Shown: positions 24,304 through 33,128, counted from the stretch's first letter. The stretch: DNA of 42,526 nucleotides from Acidaminococcaceae bacterium (GCA_017554485.1 JAFZIG010000016.1:1-42526); one strand, 5' to 3'. The notes: generated by a model not told the origin, from the letters alone. Numbers and translations are program-made.

Positions 24304-24741
24304 TCACGGATGCCAGATTTCTTTGTCGTCAATATCCCGTTTGAACAAAAGAATATCTTTATCACGTGGGTTATCAGATTTTTTGCCCCGATTCCCCAAA
24401 ATTTCCGCGACTCCATATTTGTTTCGCAGTTTCTCTTGCGTTGTCTGATAGAATATTGACAGGTTAGCGATAAACGCTGGGATGTTCACCGTAATCTTGT
24501 AAGAGCGATCAAAGGTAGACCGGAACTTTTTGGTATTGACTTCGGTTTCAATCGTAAGACCTTGCAGTTTATACAGGAAAACAGCATCTTCAATCGTAGT
24601 CGGGCGTGCGTACCTGCGCACAATCATTTCTTCCTTATCCTGATTGTTCACCGCCAGGATGAACAGACTGTATAACGCTTTGGGCAGACAAGCATACCCG
24701 CCATTTCGTAACACTTCGAAAAAATCTTTTTCAATCACCAT
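24304..24741 (-). CDS. Hypothetical protein downstream of VirD4-like ATPase
   Basis: A 145-residue protein. The start at 24741 fits GGGGG nine bases upstream; an ATG at 24762 overlaps that site. It is soluble and mixed alpha/beta, with a basic C-terminal third (KLRNKYGVAEILGNRGKKSD). I do not recognise a family. It follows the VirD4-type gene by 88 bases in the same direction and is likely part of the same transcript, perhaps as a small accessory factor (inference). Confidence 0.55.
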   Translation of the reverse strand: MVIEKDFFEVLRNGGYACLPKALYSLFILAVNNQDKEEMIVRRYARPTTIEDAVFLYKLQGLTIETEVNTKKFRSTFDRSYKITVNIPAFIANLSIFYQTTQEKLRNKYGVAEILGNRGKKSDNPRDKDILLFKRDIDDKEIWHP

Positions 24742-24829
24742 GTTGGCATTCCCCCTTTTCATGAGTTAAAAAAGCTATCTTCGTAGCATCTGGCGGCCCT
24801 GCGGCCGCCAGTTCGCTTTCCTGCATCGC

Positions 24830-26290
24830 TTATTCTTCAAAAAGTTTGCCCAGGTCTACGATGAAATCATCCGGATCTTCTTCCTGTTCCCTGGCAGCCT
24901 GCTCTTCCTGCCGTTTCTGTTCCTCCTCTTCCCGTTCCACTTCAGCCGCAACTTTCAGCATTTCCTTATAAGTTGCATCCGCGAAAATGTCATAGCTTTT
25001 CGTTAAGATCGGATACCGCCCCCGCTCGAAGAAGTATTCCTGCCCCAGGGGCATGTTCAGCACGTCAAGCAGCGGAGCATCAGCCCGGCGGCTGATCTCA
25101 TCCGCGCTGCTTAAGTCGTTGCTCCCCAAGTACACGAGCCTGTCACAGTTGTTACACACGGTTATAGCTGATGCGGAACCGTATGTATGTTCCAGCTGGC
25201 TCATACTCTGCAGCAGGATTGTTGTGGATATATTCTTCTCCCGCATGATGGAGATCATGTCCGGGAAGCCTTGGATCGGGCTTGTGGAGAAGTCGTCGCA
25301 GATGATGTTCACCGGGTGGGGAAGCCTGCCGTCTTCCTGCCGTTCCGCCAGTTCGTACAGGTTTTTGAACAGCTGGCTATATAGTAACGTCGCAAAACGC
25401 CGGTGAGCCGTGCTGACCGGGCTCATGCATATGAACAGCGCAGTATTCTTTTGCAGCAGCCATTCCGCTTCAAACTGCTTCCCGTTTTTTAGGAAACTGC
25501 GGATGTCTGTCGTGAACACACTGTCCACCGGCGTACGCAGACTGGAGACGATGCACCGGGCTGTAGTATTGGCCAGGTTGGTAAAAGTGTTCCAAGTACC
25601 TAATACGGATGTGTTCTGGGTCAGCTTCGGTAGCCACCTTGAAATCTTTCCCTGCACTGTGTCACTGTAATACATTTCCCCATCCTGGTTATCTACCGGC
25701 ACAAACCGGAATTCATCCAGCAGTTCCAGCACGTCGGCCATGCCGCCTTTGCCCTGTGTATCCCGCAGCACGTATTCCATCATGCATTCCAAAACTCCGC
25801 AGGCCGATTCATCCCAGTATGGGTCTTTTGCCGTAGAGCCGATAGATGGGTCTTTGTACACAATGGCGCGGCACAGATCCCGCAAGTCCGCCATGTTCCG
25901 GCACTGCTTCAGTGGATCGTAGCCCGCGTCGCTGTTTTCCGGCTGGCTGATGTCCAGGATGGTTACGTTCATGTGCCGCGCTTTCTTCAGGTAACGCGCC
26001 ACTTGCATCATGAGGGTGCGCTTCGTGAAGATGGCTACCGGGTTGGTATATTTGGAATGAAGCAGCATGGGAAGACTTATTCCCGTGGTCTTGCCGGAGC
26101 CGCTGCCCCCGATCACCATGATATTGTTGTTGAGCCGCGTTTCAAAGGAGTTGGTTGAGACGTAGCATTGCGGGTCTGCCCCAAGCCGGTACACATCGTA
26201 CCGGCTATTGCGGGGTTTAGTTCTGGTTACGGTTCTGTTCAAGTTTTTCGCTAAAGGTTTGGTTTGTGTTGCAGTATTGGTCTGCGTCAT
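24830..26290 (-). CDS. VirD4/TraG-type coupling ATPase without membrane anchor
   Basis: A 486-residue ATPase of the type IV coupling family, which feeds DNA or protein to a secretion channel. Walker A is GGSGSGKT (61-68), Walker B-like NIICDDFSTSP is near 330, and the TraG-type end has STTILLQSMSQLEHTYG. Usual VirD4 proteins have two N-terminal membrane segments; none is visible here, and the N terminus is basic and polar. The C terminus is a charged Glu/Gln-rich helix. No other type IV secretion gene lies in the window. Its start overlaps the stop of the ClpP-like gene (ATGA, 26287-26290); GGAAGGGGG precedes it. Confidence 0.82.
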   Translation of the reverse strand: MTQTNTATQTKPLAKNLNRTVTRTKPRNSRYDVYRLGADPQCYVSTNSFETRLNNNIMVIGGSGSGKTTGISLPMLLHSKYTNPVAIFTKRTLMMQVARYLKKARHMNVTILDISQPENSDAGYDPLKQCRNMADLRDLCRAIVYKDPSIGSTAKDPYWDESACGVLECMMEYVLRDTQGKGGMADVLELLDEFRFVPVDNQDGEMYYSDTVQGKISRWLPKLTQNTSVLGTWNTFTNLANTTARCIVSSLRTPVDSVFTTDIRSFLKNGKQFEAEWLLQKNTALFICMSPVSTAHRRFATLLYSQLFKNLYELAERQEDGRLPHPVNIICDDFSTSPIQGFPDMISIMREKNISTTILLQSMSQLEHTYGSASAITVCNNCDRLVYLGSNDLSSADEISRRADAPLLDVLNMPLGQEYFFERGRYPILTKSYDIFADATYKEMLKVAAEVEREEEEQKRQEEQAAREQEEDPDDFIVDLGKLFEE

Positions 26291-26886
26291 GCTATTCCCC
26301 CTTCCTTCAACATAGCGCTAAAGTCCTTCACGGCGTCCGCAAGGCCGAAGTCAACAGCCTCTTGCGCCGTAAAGTAGTGGTCGGTTTTGGTGATCTCGGA
26401 TATTTCTTCCGGCGTCCTGCCGGTGTGCAGGGCCAGGATGGCTTCCATATCCTGCTTGGTTTTCAGCAGGGAGTCAGAAATGGTCTGAATGGTAGTGGTT
26501 TTCCCTCCGATGCCGAAGGGAATCAGGGGTTCATGCAGCATGATTTTGCTGTGAGGCAGGATGTAGCGCCCGTGGCTGCCGCTGGAGAATAGGACGGCTG
26601 CCATACTATAGGCCTTGCCTATGCAGTACATTTTTACCGGCGCCGGGATCTTGCTGAGTACGTCGTAAATCAGCATGCCTGCGTCGATGCTGCCGCCGGG
26701 CGAGTTGATGAAGAGGTGGATAGGGTCGGCTACGTTTTCGTGAAGCAGGTAGAACACCTGCTTCGTGAATTCCAGCGCAGCCTGGTCGTTGATTTCGTCT
26801 GTGATGAACAGGATACGTTTGCTTCTGAGGCTTGCTTCGATGGAGATAGTCTCTAATCCGTTGCGGTTTCTTACGATTGTGTTCAT
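26287..26886 (-). CDS. ClpP-like serine protease
   Basis: A 199-residue ClpP-fold protease. The triad is intact: Ser94 in YCIGKAYSMAA, His118 in KIMLHEP and Asp169 in KTDHYFTAQEAVDFGLAD. It retains the NSPGGSIDAGM loop typical of ClpP. Housekeeping ClpP works with ClpX or ClpC, but no Clp ATPase is near. Instead, the next gene is a VirD4-type ATPase whose start overlaps this stop by ATGA, so the two are translated in a fixed ratio. The sequence diverges from housekeeping ClpP (KAYSMAA instead of MAASMGA), fitting a specialised, mobile-element copy. AAAGGAG precedes ATG 26886. Confidence 0.88.
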   Translation of the reverse strand: MNTIVRNRNGLETISIEASLRSKRILFITDEINDQAALEFTKQVFYLLHENVADPIHLFINSPGGSIDAGMLIYDVLSKIPAPVKMYCIGKAYSMAAVLFSSGSHGRYILPHSKIMLHEPLIPFGIGGKTTTIQTISDSLLKTKQDMEAILALHTGRTPEEISEITKTDHYFTAQEAVDFGLADAVKDFSAMLKEGGIA

Positions 26887-26963
26887 GCGTTTTCTCCTTT
26901 TTCAGCTTGAATGAGGGTGTTGGGTGGTTGAAAAAATTCATAATGGTTTACGATTGTCGCTTC

Positions 26964-27091
26964 ATCAATCTTCGCAAATACCCTGCTGTCGGTCTTCGCA
27001 TGCCGTTCCGTTAGTTTCAGCACGCTCGCGCATTACGGTCGTCGCGCCCTTACGGGGCTCTCGTATGTGACAGGGTATGTTCAGAATTGAT
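26964..27091. repeat. Imperfect palindrome upstream of the clpP/VirD4 operon (1)
   Basis: ATCAATCTTCGCAAATACCC (26964-26983) reappears inverted, with a few changes, at 27072-27091. The 100 bases between contain smaller GC-rich pairings. No gene is present. Confidence 0.6.
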
Positions 27092-27099
27092 GGTATTTA

Positions 27100-27176
27100 G
27101 TTTTTAAGGTTCAACTTCCTTCGCAGACATCTTAAGCGTCATCCGCTCGGGCTGCCGTAAGGCTGGGAACTTAAAT
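27100..27176. repeat. Short inverted repeat between the two larger palindromes
   Basis: TTTAAGGTTC and GAACTTAAA form imperfect arms around about 55 bases. It fills most of the gap between the palindromes at 26964-27091 and 27207-27374, so the whole stretch is palindromic in character. Confidence 0.4.
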
Positions 27177-27206
27177 TTTTACCTGCCGCGCCCTTTTTAG
27201 GGCGCA

Positions 27207-27374
27207 AAAAACTTCGGATCAGGTAACGCCGCAAAGTTTTCAGGATTTCTGCCCTGCATCGCCTGCCTCTGGTTCTGATAACTGGTTATAATTAACCCGT
27301 TATCATCCTCATTGGGTGCAAACGCAGAAGCCGCTTTCCTGCTTACTCTTTGCCGTTACTTGATCCGAAGTTTT
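27207..27374. repeat. Imperfect palindrome upstream of the clpP/VirD4 operon (2)
   Basis: AAAACTTCGGATCAGGTAAC near 27207 is repeated inverted near 27355-27374 with one or two changes. The centre has a second inverted pair (GATAAC...GTTATC). A perfect short hairpin GCGCCC-TTTTTA-GGGCGC (27188-27205) stands just outside. No gene is visible in 26940-27736; the 27375-27736 part is AT-rich without recognisable features. Confidence 0.6.
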
Positions 27375-27736
27375 GTTTTGATGCGTCCCTCGCTTTCGAC
27401 TTTAAGACACTTACTATTAAACTTCTATTTTCAGCTTCTCAATTCTACAAAACATTTTATGATTTGTCAATAATTTAATCCAAATTTATGTTTTTTATGT
27501 GTTTTTTAAATTAAGTTTTAAAATTTTCGTTTTTTGTTCATTTTCCTCCAAATATTTTATCAGCCAACAGTCACGAGGGTTTTAATTCTACATTTTTTTA
27601 CAAAATCCTTCTGCTAAAAATAAATTTTTTAAAAAATTTTTCTCATTATTGCTCAACCTATCAACGAGAGCTATATGCTTTTCAAGGCTGTTTACAAGCT
27701 ATTGTTAATTCCATATGTACTGTTACGCTGGGTTCA

Positions 27737-28045
27737 TTATTCTCCATAAAGCCTTGCAATCACCATTTCCATGCGTTCCCGCGCAGCAGCGTTGTCAGAA
27801 TGAACTATGATTTTGTTGGGAAGCTGGAAGGTGTCGTCTTCGTAAAATTGCTCTTCCAACCAGTCAAGAACGGTGTAGCCTTCCGCTTCGCCTTCCCCAA
27901 GATCGTTATCCAGCGACAGTACTTCTATCTCGATGTTTTTTACATGGCAATCCTGTATTAATTCAATTGTTTCCTGCACGGTGTATGTTCGTTCAAAACC
28001 TTTAGGCGTAGGTCGCTTGTCATCCAAGAAAAGTGAGATGCTCAT
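27737..28045 (-). CDS. Small cREC-type (cyclic-phosphate processing receiver-like) protein
   Basis: A 102-residue protein. ATG 28045 with AAGGAAGG nine bases upstream is preferred over a longer frame. The pattern LFLDDKRPTPKGFERTYTVQ, then VLSLDNDLGEGEAEGYTVLD and PNKIIVHSDNAAARERM is that of a minimal receiver-like fold with conserved DD, SLDxDLG and VHSxNxxxR motifs, a family proposed to process cyclic phosphates or nucleotides in conflict systems. Biochemical role is not established. It stands alone between palindromic repeats. Confidence 0.72.
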   Translation of the reverse strand: MSISLFLDDKRPTPKGFERTYTVQETIELIQDCHVKNIEIEVLSLDNDLGEGEAEGYTVLDWLEEQFYEDDTFQLPNKIIVHSDNAAARERMEMVIARLYGE

Positions 28046-28117
28046 AATGGAATACCTTCCTTGTTTCAGCTTGCGTTGCAAAATAATTATAGCATTCTGT
28101 TTTCAAAAATAAAATAA

Positions 28118-28433
28118 CGCAACGGTGGACAAGGCATAAGCAAAATGTCGTGAACGTTTGCGTAATTTCGTTGAGCGTTGAGGACGAAGCTGAGAAAACA
28201 TTGAGAGCGTTTGTGTTATTCCGTGAGATGAAATTCGCCGGCCGTGACTTCAACTGTTTGAGGTGCGAAGCACCGAGTTTTGAAGTCACAGGCGAATAAG
28301 TCCACGGAATAGCAAACGTGAACAGTTTTCGAAGCTTTGCCCTCAACGCGACTTCGAGTTTCGCAGCCACAGGCACTTAAGCCCATGGAATAGCAAACGG
28401 GCACGGTTTTGCGATGCCTCTCCCGCCGCTGCG
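28118..28433. repeat. Dispersed palindromic repeat, copy B (compound)
   Basis: The left arm CGCAACGGTGGACAAGGCAT (28118-28137) and the inverted right arm (28414-28433) match the ends of copy C. The core includes CAACTGTTTGAGGTGCGAAG and the inverted GTGCGAAGCAC centre. At 316 bp it looks like one copy joined to part of another. It lies between pcrA and the cREC gene and contains no real gene. Confidence 0.8.
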
Positions 28434-28458
28434 TTTTCTTTTCTTCGTGAAGTAAATC

Positions 28459-30903
28459 TTACAGCTTCTTCAGCACGGCATATTTTGTCAGCAGGCTGCG
28501 GATGCCACCGCCCACAAACGCAACCTTCACTTCCTGCCCGTCAGGGGAATTCTTCACGCTGACCACGGTGCCTTCGCCGAACTTTTTATGGCTGACCCGG
28601 TCGCCAATGGCAAAATCCGCGGCTGCACCTGCCGGTTTTTCCGGCACAAAGTCTGTATGAATCTTGCTGAACAGACCGCTGGTCTTTTTGCTTTCTTCTT
28701 TAAACCGTTCGCTGAGGGACGCGGACACGCGGCTGTCGGGAACGCTGCGTTTCCCCCGCCCGCTGCCGATAACGGTGCCCCCTTCGTCGTCGTAACCGTT
28801 GCCTTGATAAGCAGTTTTTCCATAACTGCCGCGGTTAAAAGAGTTATGCCCATAAGAACCGTTGCGGTTGAAATCACTTCCCCCATATCCGCCGTAGCCA
28901 TAACCGGACGGCCCGTACCCGCCGCGGCTCTTATATCCTGCCGTATTGCGGTAACCCATACCCGGCAAAGAAATCTTCCGGTATTCATGCACCAGTTTGT
29001 CCGGAATTTCTTCCAGAAAACGGGACGGCTCCGATGCCTCGGTGCGGCCGTAAATGGTGCGCATCCCGGCGCTTGTAAGATATAACAGTTGTTTGGCCCG
29101 GGTGATGCCCACATAGCAAAGCCGCCGTTCTTCTTCCATTTCCTCGTCATCCATCCAGCTGCGGGCATGGGGGAACAGGCCTTCTTCCATCCCCGCCAGG
29201 AACACCACGGGAAATTCCAGCCCTTTGGCGGAATGGAGGGTCATCAGGGTAAATTTATCGCTGTCCAGCTGGGCGTCGTCTATATCGGAGACCAGGGCCA
29301 CGTGCTCCAGGAAGCGGGCCAAGGTCTTTTCTTCCCCTTCATCCTTCAGAAAATCCCGGGCCACGCTGCTCAGTTCCTTCAGGTTTTCCGCCCGGCTCTC
29401 GGACTGGGGCGTCCGTTCCGCATGCAGTTCTTCCAGATAGCCGGTCTTGTTCATCACATCTTCGATGAGCTGTTCCACCGGAACCGTGTCCACTTCCGCC
29501 ATCAGGTCAAAGAGGACGCCGCTCATCTCTTCCAGTTTTACAATGAAGCGGGGACTTAAGCCCGGCGCCGACGCCGCGTTGGTGATCACTTCAAATAGAG
29601 AAATGCCCTGGGCGTTGGCATGATCCTGCAGCTTGTTGACGGTGGTCTGCCCGATGCCCCGTTTGGGCACGTTGATGACCCGCAGCAGGCTCAGGGTATC
29701 ATAGGGATTGTACAGCACTTTGAGGTAGGCCATCACATCCCGGATCTCCTTGCGGTCATAGAATTTCACGCCGCCTACCATGCTGTAGCTGATGCCGCTT
29801 TTGATCAGCATCTCTTCAAAAACGCGTGACTGTGTGTTGACGCGGTATAAAACCGCCATGTCGCCGTAGGAATAGCGCCCGCTGCGGATCAGCATCTGCG
29901 CCTGTTCCACCACGAAGCGGGCCTCGTCCCGTTCGTCCGCGGCATTGTAATAGGTTATGGCGGCGCCCACCGGGTTTTTCGTCCACAGTTTTTTCGGTTT
30001 GCGCCCCGTATTGTTCTCGATCACTGCGTTGGCCGCGTCCAGGATCACCGAGGTGGAACGGTAATTCTGCTCCAGCTTCAGCAGTTTCGCTTTGGGATAA
30101 TCTTTTTCAAAGTCCAGAATGTTTCGGATGTCCGCACCCCGCCAGCCGTAGATGCTCTGGTCCGCGTCCCCCACCACGCAGAGGTTCCCTTCGTCCCCTG
30201 CCAGATAGCGGGTCAGCAGGTACTGGGTCCGGTTGGTGTCCTGGTATTCGTCGATCATGATATAACTGAAACGCTGCTGATACTTTTCCCGCACTTCCGG
30301 GAAGTCTTCCAGAATTCTCACCGTCAGCATCAGCAGGTCGTCGAAGTCCATGGCGTTATTGGCCAGCAGCCGTTTTTCATACTGCACGTACACTTCTGCC
30401 GCTTTCTGCTCGAAAAAATCCCCCGCCAGCCTGGCAAAAGCCGCAGCCGTCTGCATCTGGTTCTTGGCGTTGGAGATAGCATTCTGCATCGCCGCCGGTG
30501 GGAACCGTTTCTCATCCAGGTTCATTTCTTTTAAAATCGACTTCAGCAGATTTTTCTGATCCGCCGCGTCATAAATCGCGAAATTGCTCTGATGGGTTCC
30601 CAGCACTTCGATCTCCCTGCGCAAAAAGCGGGCGCAGAAAGCATGGAAGGTGTACAGCCATACATCCTTAGCCGCGGTGCCCACCATGGCGTCCACCCGG
30701 GAACGCATCTCTTTCGCCGCTTTGTTGGTAAAGGTGATCGCCAGGATTTTGTAAGGCGGCACACCCAGCTCCAGCAGATGGGCGATGCGGCAGGTCAGCA
30801 CCTTGGTCTTGCCGCTGCCCGCTCCCGCCAGGATCAGCATGGGGCCGTTTATATTTTCTACCGCAGCCTGCTGCTGCGGGTTAAGATTTTCAAGAGTATC
30901 CAT
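28459..30903 (-). CDS. pcrA: ATP-dependent DNA helicase PcrA/UvrD
   Basis: An 814-residue superfamily 1 3'-5' helicase for repair and removal of roadblocks. Walker A is GAGSGKT (27-33); other motifs are FTNKAAKEM, IMIDEYQDTNR, GDADQSIYGWRGAD, LEQNYRST, MTLHSAKGLEFPVVFL and YVGITRA. A Gly/Tyr/Ser/Asn-rich stretch of about 70 residues (about 660-730) follows the helicase core, then a basic part and a C-terminal Tudor-like domain (IGDRVSHKKFGEGTVVSV). The start ATG 30903 has GGAGG six bases upstream; a longer frame would include that site. Monocistronic. Confidence 0.95.
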   Translation of the reverse strand: MDTLENLNPQQQAAVENINGPMLILAGAGSGKTKVLTCRIAHLLELGVPPYKILAITFTNKAAKEMRSRVDAMVGTAAKDVWLYTFHAFCARFLRREIEVLGTHQSNFAIYDAADQKNLLKSILKEMNLDEKRFPPAAMQNAISNAKNQMQTAAAFARLAGDFFEQKAAEVYVQYEKRLLANNAMDFDDLLMLTVRILEDFPEVREKYQQRFSYIMIDEYQDTNRTQYLLTRYLAGDEGNLCVVGDADQSIYGWRGADIRNILDFEKDYPKAKLLKLEQNYRSTSVILDAANAVIENNTGRKPKKLWTKNPVGAAITYYNAADERDEARFVVEQAQMLIRSGRYSYGDMAVLYRVNTQSRVFEEMLIKSGISYSMVGGVKFYDRKEIRDVMAYLKVLYNPYDTLSLLRVINVPKRGIGQTTVNKLQDHANAQGISLFEVITNAASAPGLSPRFIVKLEEMSGVLFDLMAEVDTVPVEQLIEDVMNKTGYLEELHAERTPQSESRAENLKELSSVARDFLKDEGEEKTLARFLEHVALVSDIDDAQLDSDKFTLMTLHSAKGLEFPVVFLAGMEEGLFPHARSWMDDEEMEEERRLCYVGITRAKQLLYLTSAGMRTIYGRTEASEPSRFLEEIPDKLVHEYRKISLPGMGYRNTAGYKSRGGYGPSGYGYGGYGGSDFNRNGSYGHNSFNRGSYGKTAYQGNGYDDEGGTVIGSGRGKRSVPDSRVSASLSERFKEESKKTSGLFSKIHTDFVPEKPAGAAADFAIGDRVSHKKFGEGTVVSVKNSPDGQEVKVAFVGGGIRSLLTKYAVLKKL

Positions 30904-31087
30904 TAATAGCCTCCGGACTGCAGCGCTCCTTTTGAATAATATAATCTCCTGCACAGAGTCAGGAAAATAATCATGTCGTCAGCGCTACGAAAAATAAAAA
31001 CTGTCACAGGCTTTCGCCTGCAAAACAGCGCATGTTTTTCTTTTTCATAACGCTTATATTTTACCATAAAGCAGCGTCCGGAAAAAG

Positions 31088-31134
31088 CAAAAAATACGCC
31101 TCCGTTTTCGTTATATACGGCAACAGAGGCGTAT
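31088..31134 (-). terminator. Terminator of the alanine/glycine symporter gene
   Basis: A stem of about 13 bp (GATACGCCTCTGTT with AACGGAGGCGTATT) is followed by TTTTTTG on the minus strand. Confidence 0.85.
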
Positions 31135-31173
31135 CGGTTTTAAATAAATTATGTTGTCAGGTTAGAATAAATT

Positions 31174-32598
31174 TCATTCGTCCCCGGCTTTCTTGGCAGC
31201 TTCTTCCGCTTCCAGGATGGGCTGGAACCGTTCTACTTCAGACTTCAGCACATCGGCCAGCATGATCATGCAGATTAAGTTGGGGATGGCCATCAGAGCG
31301 TTGAAAATATCGGCCAGGTTCCAAACCAGTTCCAGGGTCTGGGTGGCGCCAACATACGCAGTCAGGGAGAACAGCACGCGGTAAATGATATTGTATTTGT
31401 GATGGCCGGTCAGGTATTCGAAGGCTTTTTCACCGTGATATTCCCAGCCGAGGATCGTGGAGTACGCAAACAGCAGGATGCCGATGGAAACGATGTAGCT
31501 GCCGGCAGGACCTACAAACTTTTCAAAAGCCGCGATGGTCAGGGCGATACCTTTCAGCGGGGTGCCGTCGGGAGCCGTGGTTCCCAGCACGCCGGAGGAA
31601 GCGATGACCAGACCGGTGATGGAGCAGACCACGATGGTATCGAAGAACGTACCGGTCATGTTGATGTAACCCTGACGAACGGGGTCATCCGTATGAGCCG
31701 CCGCTGCGGTGATAGCTGCAGAACCCATACCGGCTTCATTGGAGAAGCAGCCGCGGGCTACGCCGAAGCGGACCGCGTTCATGACGCTGACAGTAATGGT
31801 ACCCAGTACGCCGCCGCCTACTGCTTCGGGGCTGAAAGCCATAACAAAAATCTGATACAGGCCGTTGGGGATGGCGCTTAAATTACCCAGGATACCGGCC
31901 AGACCGGCGATAACATACAGCACTGCCATGGAGGGAACCAGTACGGAGGATACTTTGGCAATGGTCTGGATACCGCCCAGAATGATAACCAGGGACAGGA
32001 TCGTCAGACCGATACCGGTTACAGTGATCGGAATGGAGAAAGTCTGTTCCAGAGCAGAGGAGATGGAGTTCGCCTGGGTCAGGTTGCCGATACCGAAGGA
32101 GGCCAGCACGGTGAACAGGGCGAACAGGAAACCTAACGTAAGGCCCAGGGACTTGTTTTTCAGGCCGTTCTTCATGGTGAACATAGGACCACCGGCCATT
32201 TCGCCTTTGGCGTTCACTTCACGGTATTTAACCGCCAGCATACATTCCGCAAACTTGCTGGTGAGACCGAAGCAGGCGGAGATCCACATCCATACCAGGG
32301 CGCCGGGGCCGCCGGAGAACATGGCCGTGGCCACGCCGACTATGTTACCGGTACCGATGGTGGCGGCCAGTGCCGTCATCAGGGTTGAGAACGGGGAAAC
32401 GTCGCCATGCCCGCGTTTCGTGGTACGGGCATCTTTGCCCAGCACGCTCTTCAGAGCGTAAGGCAGGTTCCGCCAGGTGCGGAAGTTCAGCTTAAAAGTC
32501 AGGTATATGCCGGTACCGACCAGCAGGACCAGCATCGCCGGGCCCCACACGAAACTGTCTATTGCGTCTACTGTTGCGTTGATTGCTTTCCAATCCAT
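31174..32598 (-). CDS. Sodium:alanine/glycine symporter (AGCS family)
   Basis: A 474-residue membrane protein with about ten to twelve membrane segments. AGCS hallmarks are visible: an N-terminal region with LVLLVGTGIYLTFKLNF, ALAATIGTGNIVGVATA, GPGALVWMWISACFGL, AGGPMFTMKNG, ARGCFSNEAGMGSAAI and the ILGWEYHGEKAFEY part. It imports alanine or glycine with Na+. A tandem glycine riboswitch and a terminator hairpin lie in the leader, so glycine is the likely regulating ligand and perhaps the substrate. The ribosome site before ATG 32598 is weak (GAAGGAAGAA). Confidence 0.92.
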   Translation of the reverse strand: MDWKAINATVDAIDSFVWGPAMLVLLVGTGIYLTFKLNFRTWRNLPYALKSVLGKDARTTKRGHGDVSPFSTLMTALAATIGTGNIVGVATAMFSGGPGALVWMWISACFGLTSKFAECMLAVKYREVNAKGEMAGGPMFTMKNGLKNKSLGLTLGFLFALFTVLASFGIGNLTQANSISSALEQTFSIPITVTGIGLTILSLVIILGGIQTIAKVSSVLVPSMAVLYVIAGLAGILGNLSAIPNGLYQIFVMAFSPEAVGGGVLGTITVSVMNAVRFGVARGCFSNEAGMGSAAITAAAAHTDDPVRQGYINMTGTFFDTIVVCSITGLVIASSGVLGTTAPDGTPLKGIALTIAAFEKFVGPAGSYIVSIGILLFAYSTILGWEYHGEKAFEYLTGHHKYNIIYRVLFSLTAYVGATQTLELVWNLADIFNALMAIPNLICMIMLADVLKSEVERFQPILEAEEAAKKAGDE

Positions 32599-32730
32599 AA
32601 ATTATTCCTTCTTCCTTTTTTATAATTTCCGGAATCGCTTCCGGTCCTTGCCAGTTTTGCGCCGCCGGCAAAGCGGCATTACCTTGCATCACCCCTGATT
32701 CTGAATTCCCTCATTTGGCTCTTCTTTGCG

Positions 32731-32761
32731 TCCGGAAACATTTTTATCTTTCGTTTCCGGA
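32731..32761 (-). other. Leader hairpin near the symporter start
   Basis: TCCGGAAAC (32731-32739) pairs with GTTTCCGGA (32753-32761). No T-run follows on the minus strand, so it is not a terminator; it may influence translation. Confidence 0.4.
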
Positions 32762-32770
32762 GAAACTGCA

Positions 32771-32813
32771 CATTAAAACCGGCCTGCAGAAGTTCATTCT
32801 CTGTAGGCCGGTT
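32771..32813 (-). terminator. Attenuator-type terminator after the glycine riboswitch
   Basis: AACCGGCCTaCAG pairs with CTGcAGGCCGGTT (13 bp, one mismatch) followed by TTTTAATG on the minus strand. It stands between the riboswitch and the symporter gene, the right place for a glycine-controlled expression platform. Confidence 0.7.
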
Positions 32814-32882
32814 AATAATCACTATATGCAATACGCAAATGAAGCGTTACTGCGCAAGCGGGATTACCGCCTGCATCCGACC

Positions 32883-33047
32883 CTGTCCTTTTGCCTGAGA
32901 GATTAGGGCTTGCGCCCTTGCACCTTCGGCTCTCAATTGAATGAGCATCTCCAGAGTTGTGTCCGCATGCGGTCTCGTGTTCATCGGAACGCCTGAGAGT
33001 GTTACTCCTTCGGCATGCCCGGCCATTTGGCCCGGCATTCTTCCGCA
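32883..33047 (-). promoter_or_regulatory. Tandem glycine riboswitch (gcvT type)
   Basis: Two aptamers in a row. Aptamer 1 has GCCGAAGGAGTAACACTCTC then AGGC (33014-32991). Aptamer 2 has GAGCCGAAGGTGCAAG (near 32931-32916) and TAATCTCTCAGGCAAAAGGA (near 32904-32885), with ACTCTGGAGA as its 5' side. Aptamer spacing is short, as in cooperative tandem glycine riboswitches. Confidence 0.9.
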
Positions 33048-33099
33048 TACATCATCCACCCGATGTTTAATTTTACAATTTCAGTTTTTATATGAGCCT

Positions 33100-33128
33100 A
33101 TTTTAAACAATTGTAACAAAAAAATCAA
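33100..33128 (-). promoter_or_regulatory. Promoter of the riboswitch/symporter transcript
   Basis: TTGATT (33123-33128) and TAAAAT (33100-33105) are 17 bases apart on the minus strand, giving a start about 40-50 bases before the riboswitch. Confidence 0.6.

Noticed and set aside
26606..26941. A 111-residue frame on the same strand as the ClpP-like gene
   Set aside because: It overlaps the start of the protease gene out of frame and is rich in His/Arg/Pro as expected of a shadow frame.
27188..27205. Perfect GCGCCC/GGGCGC hairpin as a terminator
   Set aside because: On neither strand is it followed by a proper T-run after an upstream gene; it is flanked by A on the plus side and stands inside palindrome-rich DNA.
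28020..28404. Two open frames within repeat copy B
   Set aside because: They arise from the palindromic repeat itself, differ between copies and have no ribosome site.
32812..33059. Minus-strand open frames over the riboswitch
   Set aside because: Conserved aptamer sequence explains this stretch; the frames have no ribosome site and overlap the attenuator.
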